A stretch of 13,607 nt of DNA, from NCBI GenBank assembly GCA_016190585.1, contig JACPQH010000089.1, forward strand, positions 1 through 13,607, written 5' to 3'. The translations under genes were made by a program, and so were the position numbers. Below, in pieces: positions 1 through 6,030 of the stretch (its first letter is position 1; every line of letters begins with the position of its first letter). The notes beneath the pieces are model-generated. The model worked only from the letters and a program-made list of their open reading frames with translations, had not been told where the DNA came from and did not search any database. Origin of the DNA: Chloroflexota bacterium (GTDB lineage: Bacteria; Chloroflexota; Dehalococcoidia; Dehalococcoidales; RBG-16-60-22).

Positions 1-39
1 GGTTAACAGCCGGCCGCTCTACCACTGAGCTACTCGGGA
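1..39 (-). tRNA. tRNA-Asn(GTT), 5' part only
   Basis: Read on the minus strand, this gives the first 39 nt of a tRNA, cut by the window edge. It shows a 7-nt acceptor 5' strand TCCCGAG, then T8 A9, a D-arm GCTC/GAGC around AGTGGTA, G26, the anticodon stem strand GCCGG and the loop CTGTTAA. The bases at 34-36 are GTT, the asparagine anticodon. T33 and A37 are the usual flanking bases. The T-arm and 3' acceptor strand lie outside the window. A good promoter sits 21 nt upstream (60-88). Confidence 0.93.
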
Positions 40-59
40 ATGATGACGGCAACGGTTAA

Positions 60-88
60 ATTATTATCCATTTACGAGCTTAAGTCAA
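60..88 (-). promoter_or_regulatory. Promoter of the tRNA-Asn gene
   Basis: On the minus strand, TTGACT (83-88) matches the -35 consensus at 5 of 6 bases. A 17-bp spacer follows, then AATAAT (60-65), which matches the -10 consensus at 5 of 6. The expected start site is near 53, about 14 nt before the mature tRNA 5' end. It lies back to back with the rhomboid gene promoter. Confidence 0.7.
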
Positions 89-90
89 GC

Positions 91-120
91 TTGTCACGCC
101 GGGCGGCGGCGCGGTATCAT
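91..120 (+). promoter_or_regulatory. Promoter of the rhomboid gene
   Basis: TTGTCA (91-96, 5 of 6 consensus) and TATCAT (115-120, 5 of 6) are separated by 18 bp. The predicted start site, near 127, leaves a leader of about 17 nt before the ATG at 144. It is divergent from the tRNA promoter, only a few bases away. Confidence 0.6.
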
Positions 121-143
121 AAGGGAAAAGCCTGATTGGAGCG

Positions 144-710
144 ATGTACTATTACCGTCAACCGAGCGCCCGGGTCGTCTGGTACCTCATCGGGATAAAC
201 GCCCTCGTCTTCTTTATCACCCTGCCCCTGCCGGGGCTGGTCTTCTCCCTCGGCCTGAGCCCGTTCACCTTTGACGCCCGGCCCTGGACCATCATTTCCA
301 GCATGTTCGTCCACGCCGGCTTCGGCCACATCCTCGGCAACATGTTCACGCTCTACTTCTTCGGCAGCTACCTCCTGGGGCTGGTCGGTACCAGGCTGTT
401 CCTGATTACTTACCTGGTGGGCGGCCTGCTGGGTAATATCTTCCTGCTGCTCCTCGCCCCGCTCTTCCCGTTTACGGTGGCGGTGGGGGCGTCCGGGGCC
501 GTTTTCGCCGTCGGCGGCGCGCTCAGCGTCCTCAGGCCCAAGCTCAGGGTCTACATCTTCCCCATCCCGGCGCCCATCCCCCTGTGGATCGCCGTGGTCG
601 GCGGTTTCTTCATCCTGTCGCTGCTGCCGTTCGTGGCCTGGCAGGCGCACCTGGGCGGCCTCCTCCTCGGCCTGGGCATGGGTTACAAGTTCCGCCGGGA
701 CCGGTATTAG
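144..710 (+). CDS. Rhomboid family intramembrane serine protease
   Basis: This 188-residue polytopic membrane protein fits the rhomboid protease family, whose members cleave transmembrane substrates within the bilayer using a Ser-His dyad. The nucleophile motif GASG places the catalytic Ser at residue 117. The partner His is H169 in the segment AHLGGLLLG. The conserved early motif HAGFGHILGN (57-66) supplies the Asn/His of the oxyanion region. Roughly six hydrophobic segments are visible, the usual bacterial core, with no extra N-terminal domain. The ATG at 144 follows GGAG with a short 2-nt gap, and no better start is seen. The gene appears monocistronic with its own promoter, and the substrate cannot be inferred. 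Family assignment is firm; the biological role is unknown. Confidence 0.93.
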   Translation: MYYYRQPSARVVWYLIGINALVFFITLPLPGLVFSLGLSPFTFDARPWTIISSMFVHAGFGHILGNMFTLYFFGSYLLGLVGTRLFLITYLVGGLLGNIFLLLLAPLFPFTVAVGASGAVFAVGGALSVLRPKLRVYIFPIPAPIPLWIAVVGGFFILSLLPFVAWQAHLGGLLLGLGMGYKFRRDRY

Positions 711-718
711 GCCCGGCT

Positions 719-748
719 TTGGCAAATCCCAGGAGAATCTGTTAATAT
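719..748 (+). promoter_or_regulatory. Possible promoter of the molybdoenzyme gene
   Basis: TTGGCA (719-724) and TAATAT (743-748) lie 18 bp apart, giving partial matches to -35 and -10 sequences. The start site would be near 755, leaving a leader of about 50 nt before the GTG at 807. The local AT-rich patch in an otherwise GC-rich region supports a promoter here, but the exact hexamers are uncertain. Confidence 0.35.
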
Positions 749-766
749 CTCTACTATTACTGTTAA
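739..766 (+). repeat. Direct repeat CTGTTAA, 21-bp period
   Basis: CTGTTAA occurs at 739-745 and again at 760-766, so the copies are 21 bp apart, two turns of DNA. They flank or overlap the possible -10 element of the molybdoenzyme gene. This could be a regulator site on one face of the helix. The TTAA core recalls the YTAA boxes at 5111 and 5635, but the spacing is 21 rather than 22 and no middle box is clear. Confidence 0.35.
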
Positions 767-806
767 ACCCTGCAAAACGGTTGGGCCGGCGGGAAGGAGG
801 GGCAGC

Positions 807-2972
807 GTGGCGGAATCGGCGATTGTCACGACGGGCGGGTGCTATGACTGCGGCGGCCGGTGCGTGCACCGGGTGCACGTCAGGGACGGTATCGTAACCA
901 GGATAGAGACGGATGGTGGCGATGAGCCGCAGCTCCGTTCCTGCCTGAGGGGCCGGGCTCTCCGAAAGCGTCTCTACTCCCCGGACCGGCTGGTATACCC
1001 CATGAAACGGTTGGGGGAGCGGGGCGAGGGCAAATTCGCGCGCATCTCCTGGGATGAAGCCCTGGACACGGTCGCCGGCGCGCTCGAGAACACGAAAAAG
1101 ACTTACGGCCCCTCGGCCGTCCTGTATGTCGACGGCACCGGCGCGCAGGGGCACCTGCACCATCCGGCCATGATGGCCCGGCTCTTTAACGAGTTCGGCG
1201 GCTACACCTACCGGTGGGGCAGCGCCTCCTCGGAAGGCTCCCGCTTCGCCTCGAAAGCCACCTACGGCGCTTTCGGTATCGGCCACACCCGCGACGACCT
1301 GGTTAACTCGCGCCTCATCGTCATGTGGGGATGGAACCCCGCCGTGACGATTCACGGCACGAACACCACCCTGCACCTGGCCCGCGCCCGGGAAGCCGGC
1401 GCCAGGGTCATCTGCGTCGACCCCCGCTTCCACGACACGGCGGCCGCCTTCGCCGACCGGTGGGTGCCGCTCCGGCCGGGCACCGACGTGGCGGCGATGG
1501 TCGCCATGGCCTACGTAATGATTACCCGCGGCCTCCATGACCAGCGGTTCCTTGACCGCTATACCTCCGGCTTCCCTGTGTTCCGGGACTACGTTCTCGG
1601 CAAGGAGGACGGACTCCCCAAGACGCCGGAATGGGCGGCGGCCATCACCGGCATCCCGGCGGCGGCCATCGAGAGGCTGGCGCAGGAGTACGCCACTATC
1701 AAGCCGGCGGCGCTGATGACCGGGCTCGGGCCGGGGCGCTCGGCGCTCGGCGAGCAGTTCCACCGCGCCGCCGCCACCTTGGCCGCCATGACCGGCAATA
1801 TCGGCATCCCCGGCGGCGAGCCGGCGGGCTTTGCCGCGACGCCGAACCTGGCCTTCCCCGCGGGCAAGAACCCCGTCGAGGCGGGTTTTTCCCAGCTCGG
1901 CGGCAGCCTGGACAGCAAGCTGAAATCGAAGATAAGGGTGCACACTACCAGGATCTGGGACGCCATCCTGGAAGGCCGGGCCGCGGGCTACCCCGCCGAC
2001 TTCAAGCTGATGTATACGGTCGCCTCCAACTGTCTCAACCAGTTCCTCAACACCAACAAGGCCATCGCGGCGCTGGGAAAGCTGGAGTTCATCGCCGTCC
2101 AGGAGCAGGTCATGACGCCCACCGCCCGCTACGCCGATATCCTGCTGCCGGCTTGCACCCACCTGGAGCATGATGACCTCTACTGCCCGGTATACCCGGG
2201 CCTGAGCTACATCTACGCCCGCAAGACGGTCGAGCCGCTCGGGGAATCGAAATCGGACTATGAAATCGCCCTCTCCCTGGCCCGGCGCCTGAAGATAAAC
2301 GCTTACGAGGACAAGACCGAGGCGGACTGGCTGCGGGCGTTGGTCAAGAGGTACGACGAGGCCCGCCGCGACCTCCCCGATTTCGATAGCTTCCGGGAGA
2401 CCGGCGTGAACAAGGAGCCCCTCAAGAAGACCGTTATTCCGTTCGAAGACCAGGTACGGGACCCGGAGAATAATCCCTTCCCCACGCCTTCGGGCAAGAT
2501 AGAGATATACTCGCGGCTCATCGCTGAGCTAAATGACCCCGCCATCCCGCCCATCCCGAAGTACCGGGAATCGTGGGAGGGCCGGAACGACCCCCTGGCG
2601 AAGGAGTTTCCTCTCCAGCTCATCACCACCCACGCCAAGCGGCGGGCGAACTCGGCCTTCGAGGGCATCACCTGGCTGGAGGAGCTCGACCCGCAGGGCG
2701 TCCTGATGAACCCGGCCGACGCCTCGCCCCGCGGCATCAGCCACGGCGACCGGGTGAGGGTCTTCAACCGGCGCGGCGAGACGTACACCATCGCCCGGGT
2801 GACCGAGCGCATCACGCCAGGGGTGGTGGACCTGAGCGAGGGGGCGGCCTTCACCCCGGACGAGCGGGGCATCGACCGGAACGGCTCGCCCAACCTGCTG
2901 ACCCGGGACGAGCCCTCGCCGGGCGGGGCCTTCTCCTGCAACACCTGCCTCGTCCAGATAAGCAAGGCTTGA
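807..2972 (+). CDS. Molybdopterin oxidoreductase, DMSO reductase family catalytic subunit
   Basis: This 721-residue protein has the layout of DmsA/polysulfide-reductase-like enzymes. An N-terminal [4Fe-4S] site is formed by C12, C15, C19 and C46 (C-x2-C-x3-C-x26-C, then the basic LRGR). Molybdopterin-binding domains follow, including WGWNPAVT, VDPRFHDTAAAFADRW, the GNIGIPGG segment and a C-terminal dinucleotide-binding barrel. At the usual metal-ligand position (about residues 139-142, GSASSEG) there is Ser rather than Cys or Sec, so Mo-Ser coordination is plausible. There is no Tat or Sec signal, so it is probably cytoplasmic. The GTG start at 807 is fixed by AAGGAGG six bases upstream. No iron-sulfur, membrane-anchor or chaperone gene adjoins it, which is unusual for this family. 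The substrate is unknown, and partners may be encoded elsewhere. Confidence 0.9.
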   Translation: MAESAIVTTGGCYDCGGRCVHRVHVRDGIVTRIETDGGDEPQLRSCLRGRALRKRLYSPDRLVYPMKRLGERGEGKFARISWDEALDTVAGALENTKKTYGPSAVLYVDGTGAQGHLHHPAMMARLFNEFGGYTYRWGSASSEGSRFASKATYGAFGIGHTRDDLVNSRLIVMWGWNPAVTIHGTNTTLHLARAREAGARVICVDPRFHDTAAAFADRWVPLRPGTDVAAMVAMAYVMITRGLHDQRFLDRYTSGFPVFRDYVLGKEDGLPKTPEWAAAITGIPAAAIERLAQEYATIKPAALMTGLGPGRSALGEQFHRAAATLAAMTGNIGIPGGEPAGFAATPNLAFPAGKNPVEAGFSQLGGSLDSKLKSKIRVHTTRIWDAILEGRAAGYPADFKLMYTVASNCLNQFLNTNKAIAALGKLEFIAVQEQVMTPTARYADILLPACTHLEHDDLYCPVYPGLSYIYARKTVEPLGESKSDYEIALSLARRLKINAYEDKTEADWLRALVKRYDEARRDLPDFDSFRETGVNKEPLKKTVIPFEDQVRDPENNPFPTPSGKIEIYSRLIAELNDPAIPPIPKYRESWEGRNDPLAKEFPLQLITTHAKRRANSAFEGITWLEELDPQGVLMNPADASPRGISHGDRVRVFNRRGETYTIARVTERITPGVVDLSEGAAFTPDERGIDRNGSPNLLTRDEPSPGGAFSCNTCLVQISKA

Positions 2973-2997
2973 GCCGTCGCGCTTTCGGCTCGCTTTT
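2971..2997 (+). terminator. Possible intrinsic terminator after the molybdoenzyme gene
   Basis: GAGCCG (2971-2976) can pair with CGGCTC (2986-2991) around a 9-nt loop, followed by GCTTTT. The stem begins inside the stop codon. The T-run is only four bases, so termination may be partial. Its position between the molybdoenzyme and the regulator gene suits a boundary of transcription units. Confidence 0.4.
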
Positions 2998-3018
2998 GGC
3001 CGCCTCGCAAGGCTGAAT

Positions 3019-3048
3019 TTGCGCAGGCTCGGCGTCTCTTGTTACTAT
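3019..3048 (+). promoter_or_regulatory. Possible promoter of the two-component operon
   Basis: TTGCGC (3019-3024) and TACTAT (3043-3048) are 18 bp apart, followed by further TATA-rich bases up to 3057. The start codon at 3062 is only 13 bases past this -10. If one of the alternative -10 hexamers at 3046-3053 is used, the mRNA would begin at or very near the ATG. No strong Shine-Dalgarno sequence precedes that ATG. Confidence 0.3.
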
Positions 3049-3061
3049 ATAGATATAGGCA

Positions 3062-3727
3062 ATGAGAGTTCTTGTCGTTGATGACGACCCCCAGATGGTC
3101 AGTCTCCTGAAGCGCGGTCTGTCGTACGAAGGCTATACCGTGGACACCGCCGGGGAGGGTGTTGAAGCCCTGGCCAAGGCCCGGGAGCGGGAGCCGGACC
3201 TGGTCATACTGGATATCATGATGCCCGGACTCGACGGCATCGAGGTCAGCAAGCGGCTCCGGCAGGCCAGCGAGGTGCCCATCATCATGCTGACCGCCCG
3301 CGGCATGGTAAGCGACCGGGTGGCGGGGCTGGACAGCGGAGCGGATGACTACCTGGTCAAACCCTTCTCCCTCGACGAGCTGCTGGCCCGGATGAGGGCC
3401 CTGCTGCGCCGGCGCCAGCCGAAGGACGGCGAGGTGCTGCTGTTCAGCGATGTCTCCCTGAACACCGCCACCCGCGAGGTCAGGCGAGGCAACCGGAATA
3501 TCGAGCTTACCGCCCAGGAGTTCGACCTGCTCGAGCTTTTCCTGCGCCATCCCAGGCAGGTGCTTACCCGCGATACCATCTACCAGAAGGTCTGGGGATA
3601 TGATTTCGAGGGCGAATCGAACGTCATCGAGGTCTACGTCCGCTACCTCCGCGCCAAGCTGGAGACTGACGGCAGGCCGCGCCTGTTACACACCATGCGC
3701 GGCGTGGGCTATGTCCTGAGGGAGTAG
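3062..3727 (+). CDS. OmpR/PhoB-family response regulator
   Basis: This 221-residue DNA-binding response regulator has a receiver domain (about 1-115) with the acidic pocket D7/D8, phospho-acceptor D51 in [12 protein letters not shown], switch Thr78 and Lys100 (VKPFS). A winged-helix output domain follows (about 125-220), with [13 protein letters not shown], the recognition-helix region [20 protein letters not shown] and a C-terminal GVGYVLRE. This is the full normal length for the family. It is followed one base after its stop by the kinase gene, its evident partner. Its likely targets are the two 11-bp-periodic YTAA arrays at 5111-5149 and 5635-5673, a spacing typical of this family (inference). 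The stimulus is unknown. Confidence 0.95.
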   Translation: MRVLVVDDDPQMVSLLKRGLSYEGYTVDTAGEGVEALAKAREREPDLVILDIMMPGLDGIEVSKRLRQASEVPIIMLTARGMVSDRVAGLDSGADDYLVKPFSLDELLARMRALLRRRQPKDGEVLLFSDVSLNTATREVRRGNRNIELTAQEFDLLELFLRHPRQVLTRDTIYQKVWGYDFEGESNVIEVYVRYLRAKLETDGRPRLLHTMRGVGYVLRE

Positions 3728-3728
3728 C

Positions 3729-5114
3729 GTGTCCATTCGCTGGCGGCTGACAGCCTGGTTCTCGCTCATCCTCTTTATCATCCTGCTGATTTCCGGCGTA
3801 GTCCTCTTTACGCTGCTGCAAAACTCGCTGTATACCGAGGTCGACGCCAATCTGAAGCTGTACTCGGCCTGGGTGCACGGTACCCTTAACGCCCAAACGG
3901 CGCAGGAGCATCTCGACTACAATGTCATCCATTCCAACCTGCCGCCCATCAACGAGTTCGCTTCACCGGGCATCTACATCGAGCTGGTGGACAAGCACGG
4001 CCGGGCGGTGGTCAAATCTGACAACATGGGCGACCACGAGCTGCCCATCGACCTGTCCCTGCTCCAGCGGGGATTCAACGGCGAAGTCAGCATCGAAACG
4101 GTGTCGGCCGGGCAGGGCGCCAGCGTCCGGATGATGGTCTCGCCCATGTACCTGCCGGAGGAGACCCTGGTCCTCGAGGTGGCGCAGTCCCTGCAGCCCC
4201 TCGACGCCGCCATGAACAAGGTCGCCTGGGCGCTCCTGGCGAGCATGGCCGTGGCGCTGTGCCTCACGGCTGTCTCCGGGGCGATACTGGTGCGCCGGGC
4301 GCTCGCGCCGGTCGAGCGCATCACCGGCATCGTCAGGAGCCTGGAAGCCGGGACGGACCTGAGCAAGCGGGTCGGGTACGCCGGGCCCGCGGACGAGATC
4401 GGCCGCCTGGCGACTACTTTCGACGACATGCTGGCGCGCCTGGACAAGGTCTTCAAATCGCAAAAGGGCTTCGTGGCGGATGCCTCCCATGAGCTCCGCA
4501 GCCCGCTGGCCGTCATCCAGGGCAACCTGGACCTCCTGAAACGCCCGCTGCCCGAGCCGGAACGCCGCGAATCGCTCCAGGCCGTCGAAGCCGAGTCGGC
4601 CCGGATGGCCCGGATAGTCAATGACCTCCTGCTGCTGGCGGAGCTTGAGTCCGGCAAGATCGAGCGTAAAGGGCCGGTTTCGTTGAAGGCGGTGCTGCTG
4701 GACGAGTTCCGCCGCGCCAGCCAGATCGCAGGCGGGGTTGATGTCAGGCTGGGGCGGCAGGAAGAGCTGGCGATTTCCGCCGATATCGACCTGCTGCGGC
4801 GCATGTACGGCAACCTGGTGGACAACGCCGTCAAGTACACGCCTGAAGGCGGCGCCGTCGTCCTTTCGGCGTACCGGGACAAAGATGCCGCCTGCCTCGA
4901 GGTGAGCGACAGCGGCCCCGGCATCGCTCCGGAGCACCTGCCGCACCTGTTCGACCGGTTTTACCGCGTGGACAAAGCCCACTCGCGGGGCCGGGGCGGC
5001 ACCGGGCTGGGCCTGTCCATTGTAAAAAGCATCGCCGAGCAGTACGGCGGCCGTGTCGAAGTCGCCAGCGAGCCGGGCCAGGGCAGCACCTTCACCATAC
5101 GCTTCAATATCTAA
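3729..5114 (+). CDS. Membrane sensor histidine kinase (HAMP, HisKA, HATPase_c)
   Basis: This 461-residue sensor kinase partners the preceding regulator. Transmembrane segment 1 is about residues 8-30. An extracytoplasmic sensor region of about 130 residues follows, then transmembrane segment 2 at about 166-188 and a HAMP linker to about 240. The dimerisation/phosphotransfer helix carries the H-box ADASHELRSPLAV with phospho-acceptor H254. The ATPase domain shows the N-box NLVDNAVKYTP, the G1 box DSGPGIAPEH, the F-box LFDRFYRVD and the G2 box GGTGLGLSIV. The sensor region is unrecognised and there is no PAS domain. The GTG start at 3729 follows GAGGGAG by four bases and lies one base after the regulator stop, so translation is probably coupled. 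The stop codon overlaps the first box of the downstream regulatory array. Confidence 0.95.
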   Translation: MSIRWRLTAWFSLILFIILLISGVVLFTLLQNSLYTEVDANLKLYSAWVHGTLNAQTAQEHLDYNVIHSNLPPINEFASPGIYIELVDKHGRAVVKSDNMGDHELPIDLSLLQRGFNGEVSIETVSAGQGASVRMMVSPMYLPEETLVLEVAQSLQPLDAAMNKVAWALLASMAVALCLTAVSGAILVRRALAPVERITGIVRSLEAGTDLSKRVGYAGPADEIGRLATTFDDMLARLDKVFKSQKGFVADASHELRSPLAVIQGNLDLLKRPLPEPERRESLQAVEAESARMARIVNDLLLLAELESGKIERKGPVSLKAVLLDEFRRASQIAGGVDVRLGRQEELAISADIDLLRRMYGNLVDNAVKYTPEGGAVVLSAYRDKDAACLEVSDSGPGIAPEHLPHLFDRFYRVDKAHSRGRGGTGLGLSIVKSIAEQYGGRVEVASEPGQGSTFTIRFNI

Positions 5115-5149
5115 TCTGGTTTTAATCTGATGTTAACCCGCCCCTAAGC
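5111..5149 (+). promoter_or_regulatory. Four-box 11-bp-period operator array upstream of the PDZ gene
   Basis: Four hexamers occur at exact 11-bp intervals: CTAATC (5111), TTAATC (5122), TTAACC (5133) and CTAAGC (5144). Each pair is separated by five unrelated bases. Together they read YTAAnC. The first box overlaps the kinase stop codon, and the last ends 21 bases before the GTG of the PDZ gene. This is the geometry of PhoB and Bacillus PhoP sites, tandem hexamers once per helical turn bound by OmpR-family dimers. The adjacent response regulator is the obvious candidate binder (inference). A -10-like TAGACT (5164-5169) lies just downstream. Confidence 0.7.
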
Positions 5150-5170
5150 AACCGGTGCCAAGATAGACTG

Positions 5171-5593
5171 GTGGTGTCGTTTCTGGTCAGGCACAAAAAA
5201 ATCGTCATCCTCTCGTCTTCGCTGGTGTTTTTGTTTGCGGCGTCTTTCCTCTTCGCCCGCGCGTTCCTCTTCGACACCGAAAAGCACCCCGACGTATCCC
5301 TGACCGCCGATATCGGCCTGGTCTATATCTCGGTGTCCCCGCATATCGCGGTGTGCTATTCGCTCGACGTGGAGTACGGCGCGCTGGTCACCGCCGTGAC
5401 CCCCGGCGGGCTGGCGGACCTCGCGGGCATCGAGCCGGGGGATGTCATCCTGAGCTTTAACGGGGTAGCCGTGGGCAGCGACCCCCCCCTGTTCGGCGTT
5501 ATCAGCTCGTGTAATCCCGGCAACCTCATCTCCATCGAGGTGCTCCGGGGGGAATCCCGGCAAAGGATCGAGTTCGTACACCTGGCAAACTGA
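5171..5593 (+). CDS. Membrane-anchored single-PDZ-domain protein
   Basis: This 140-residue protein has a short basic N-terminus (VRHKK), one transmembrane helix (about 11-33) and an extracytoplasmic PDZ domain (about 60-137). The typical PDZ core is visible: YGALVTAVTPGGLADLAGIEPGD, followed by VILSFNGVAV and a closing strand ISIEVLRGE. No protease domain is attached, unlike DegP/HtrA or site-2 proteases, so a peptide-binding adaptor or sensor role is likelier than catalysis (inference). Two adjacent GTG codons (5171, 5174) are the only reasonable starts and neither has a good Shine-Dalgarno sequence. The gene follows the sensor kinase by 56 bp across the four-box array, so it is probably controlled by that system and may feed back on it. 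Confidence 0.8.
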   Translation: MVSFLVRHKKIVILSSSLVFLFAASFLFARAFLFDTEKHPDVSLTADIGLVYISVSPHIAVCYSLDVEYGALVTAVTPGGLADLAGIEPGDVILSFNGVAVGSDPPLFGVISSCNPGNLISIEVLRGESRQRIEFVHLAN

Positions 5594-5634
5594 AAAACCC
5601 TGCTCCCGGTTCTGGCGACCTCTATCCTGAAATT

Positions 5635-5673
5635 CTAATGGGAAACTAAGGCTTCCTTAATTACCGGTTAATC
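5635..5673 (+). promoter_or_regulatory. Second four-box 11-bp-period operator array, upstream of the zinc-ribbon gene
   Basis: CTAATG (5635), CTAAGG (5646), TTAATT (5657) and TTAATC (5668) recur at exact 11-bp intervals with five-base spacers, the same design and YTAA core as the array at 5111-5149. The last box ends 31 bases before the ATG at 5705. A possible -10 (TACGCT, 5683-5688) follows at a distance where an OmpR-family activator could replace the -35 contact. Two arrays of this regularity within 530 bp make chance unlikely. Binding by the response regulator at 3062-3727 is inferred. Confidence 0.7.
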
Positions 5674-5704
5674 TCGGTTGTTTACGCTGGTACCAGAAAC
5701 TGAG

Positions 5705-5878
5705 ATGATTAAACCAACCGAATTTTTCTGGACAAGCCGGTGCCCTCGCTGCGGCGGCAACACTTATGTCGACCGTGACCAGTACGGGTGGTTCCGGGAA
5801 TGCCTCCAGTGCGGTTATCTCGAGAACCGTATCGCCGAGCTGGCGGGGGCGGTTAACAGAGACCGCTTAAGGAGCTAG
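5705..5878 (+). CDS. Small zinc-ribbon protein, 57 residues
   Basis: This short protein contains two CxxC knuckles, CPRC (residues 13-16) and CLQC (33-36), separated by about 16 residues that include aromatic and charged positions (TYVDRDQYGWFREC). That is the pattern of a single zinc ribbon, and the C-terminal tail looks helical. No enzyme motif is present and I do not recognise the family. It could bind nucleic acid or protein. The ATG at 5705 is preferred. An in-frame TTG at 5678 exists, but it lies between the operator array and the expected start site and lacks a ribosome site. Even the ATG has only a weak upstream GAG. The four-box array immediately upstream suggests control by the neighbouring two-component system. 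Confidence 0.65.
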   Translation: MIKPTEFFWTSRCPRCGGNTYVDRDQYGWFRECLQCGYLENRIAELAGAVNRDRLRS

Positions 5879-6030
5879 CGAGGCAGGCGGCGCGGCGAAG
5901 CCTCCGCGGGGTAACCCGCTTGATATAGACGGCTTCAGCAGGCAGCCCGGATGGATGAAGGGTTTAAGGTGTAGCAATTACACCGGGTGAGGTGTCCGGG
6001 CTGCCCTGCTGAGGACCCTCGTTCTAGCCC
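5871..6030 (+). other. Branched structured element in the convergent intergenic gap; possible ncRNA
   Basis: The whole gap can fold into a closed two-armed structure. The closing helix is GG/CC, GCTAG/CTAGC and CGAGG/CCTCG (5871-5883 with 6017-6030). Arm one is GAAGCC (5897-5902)/GGCTTC (5931-5936), enclosing GCGGG-GTAA-CCCGC (5906-5919). Arm two is a 15-bp helix (5937-5951 with 5995-6010, one bulged C) enclosing GGTGTA-GCAAT-TACACC (5968-5984). The loops GTAA and GCAA(T) are GNRA-like only on the plus strand, which favours a plus-strand RNA. The closing helix overlaps the stop codons of both flanking genes. No T-run follows on either strand, so it is not an ordinary intrinsic terminator. I do not recognise a known RNA family. 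Confidence 0.45.

Noticed and set aside
117..2171. 684-residue minus-strand open frame opposite the rhomboid and molybdoenzyme genes
   Set aside because: It is a shadow frame in GC-rich DNA. Its composition is low-complexity and Arg/Gly/Glu-rich with no family motif, and it lies opposite two genes with clear catalytic motifs.
5678..5704. TTG start extending the zinc-ribbon protein by nine residues
   Set aside because: It lies five bases after the last operator box, upstream of the expected transcription start, and has no ribosome site.
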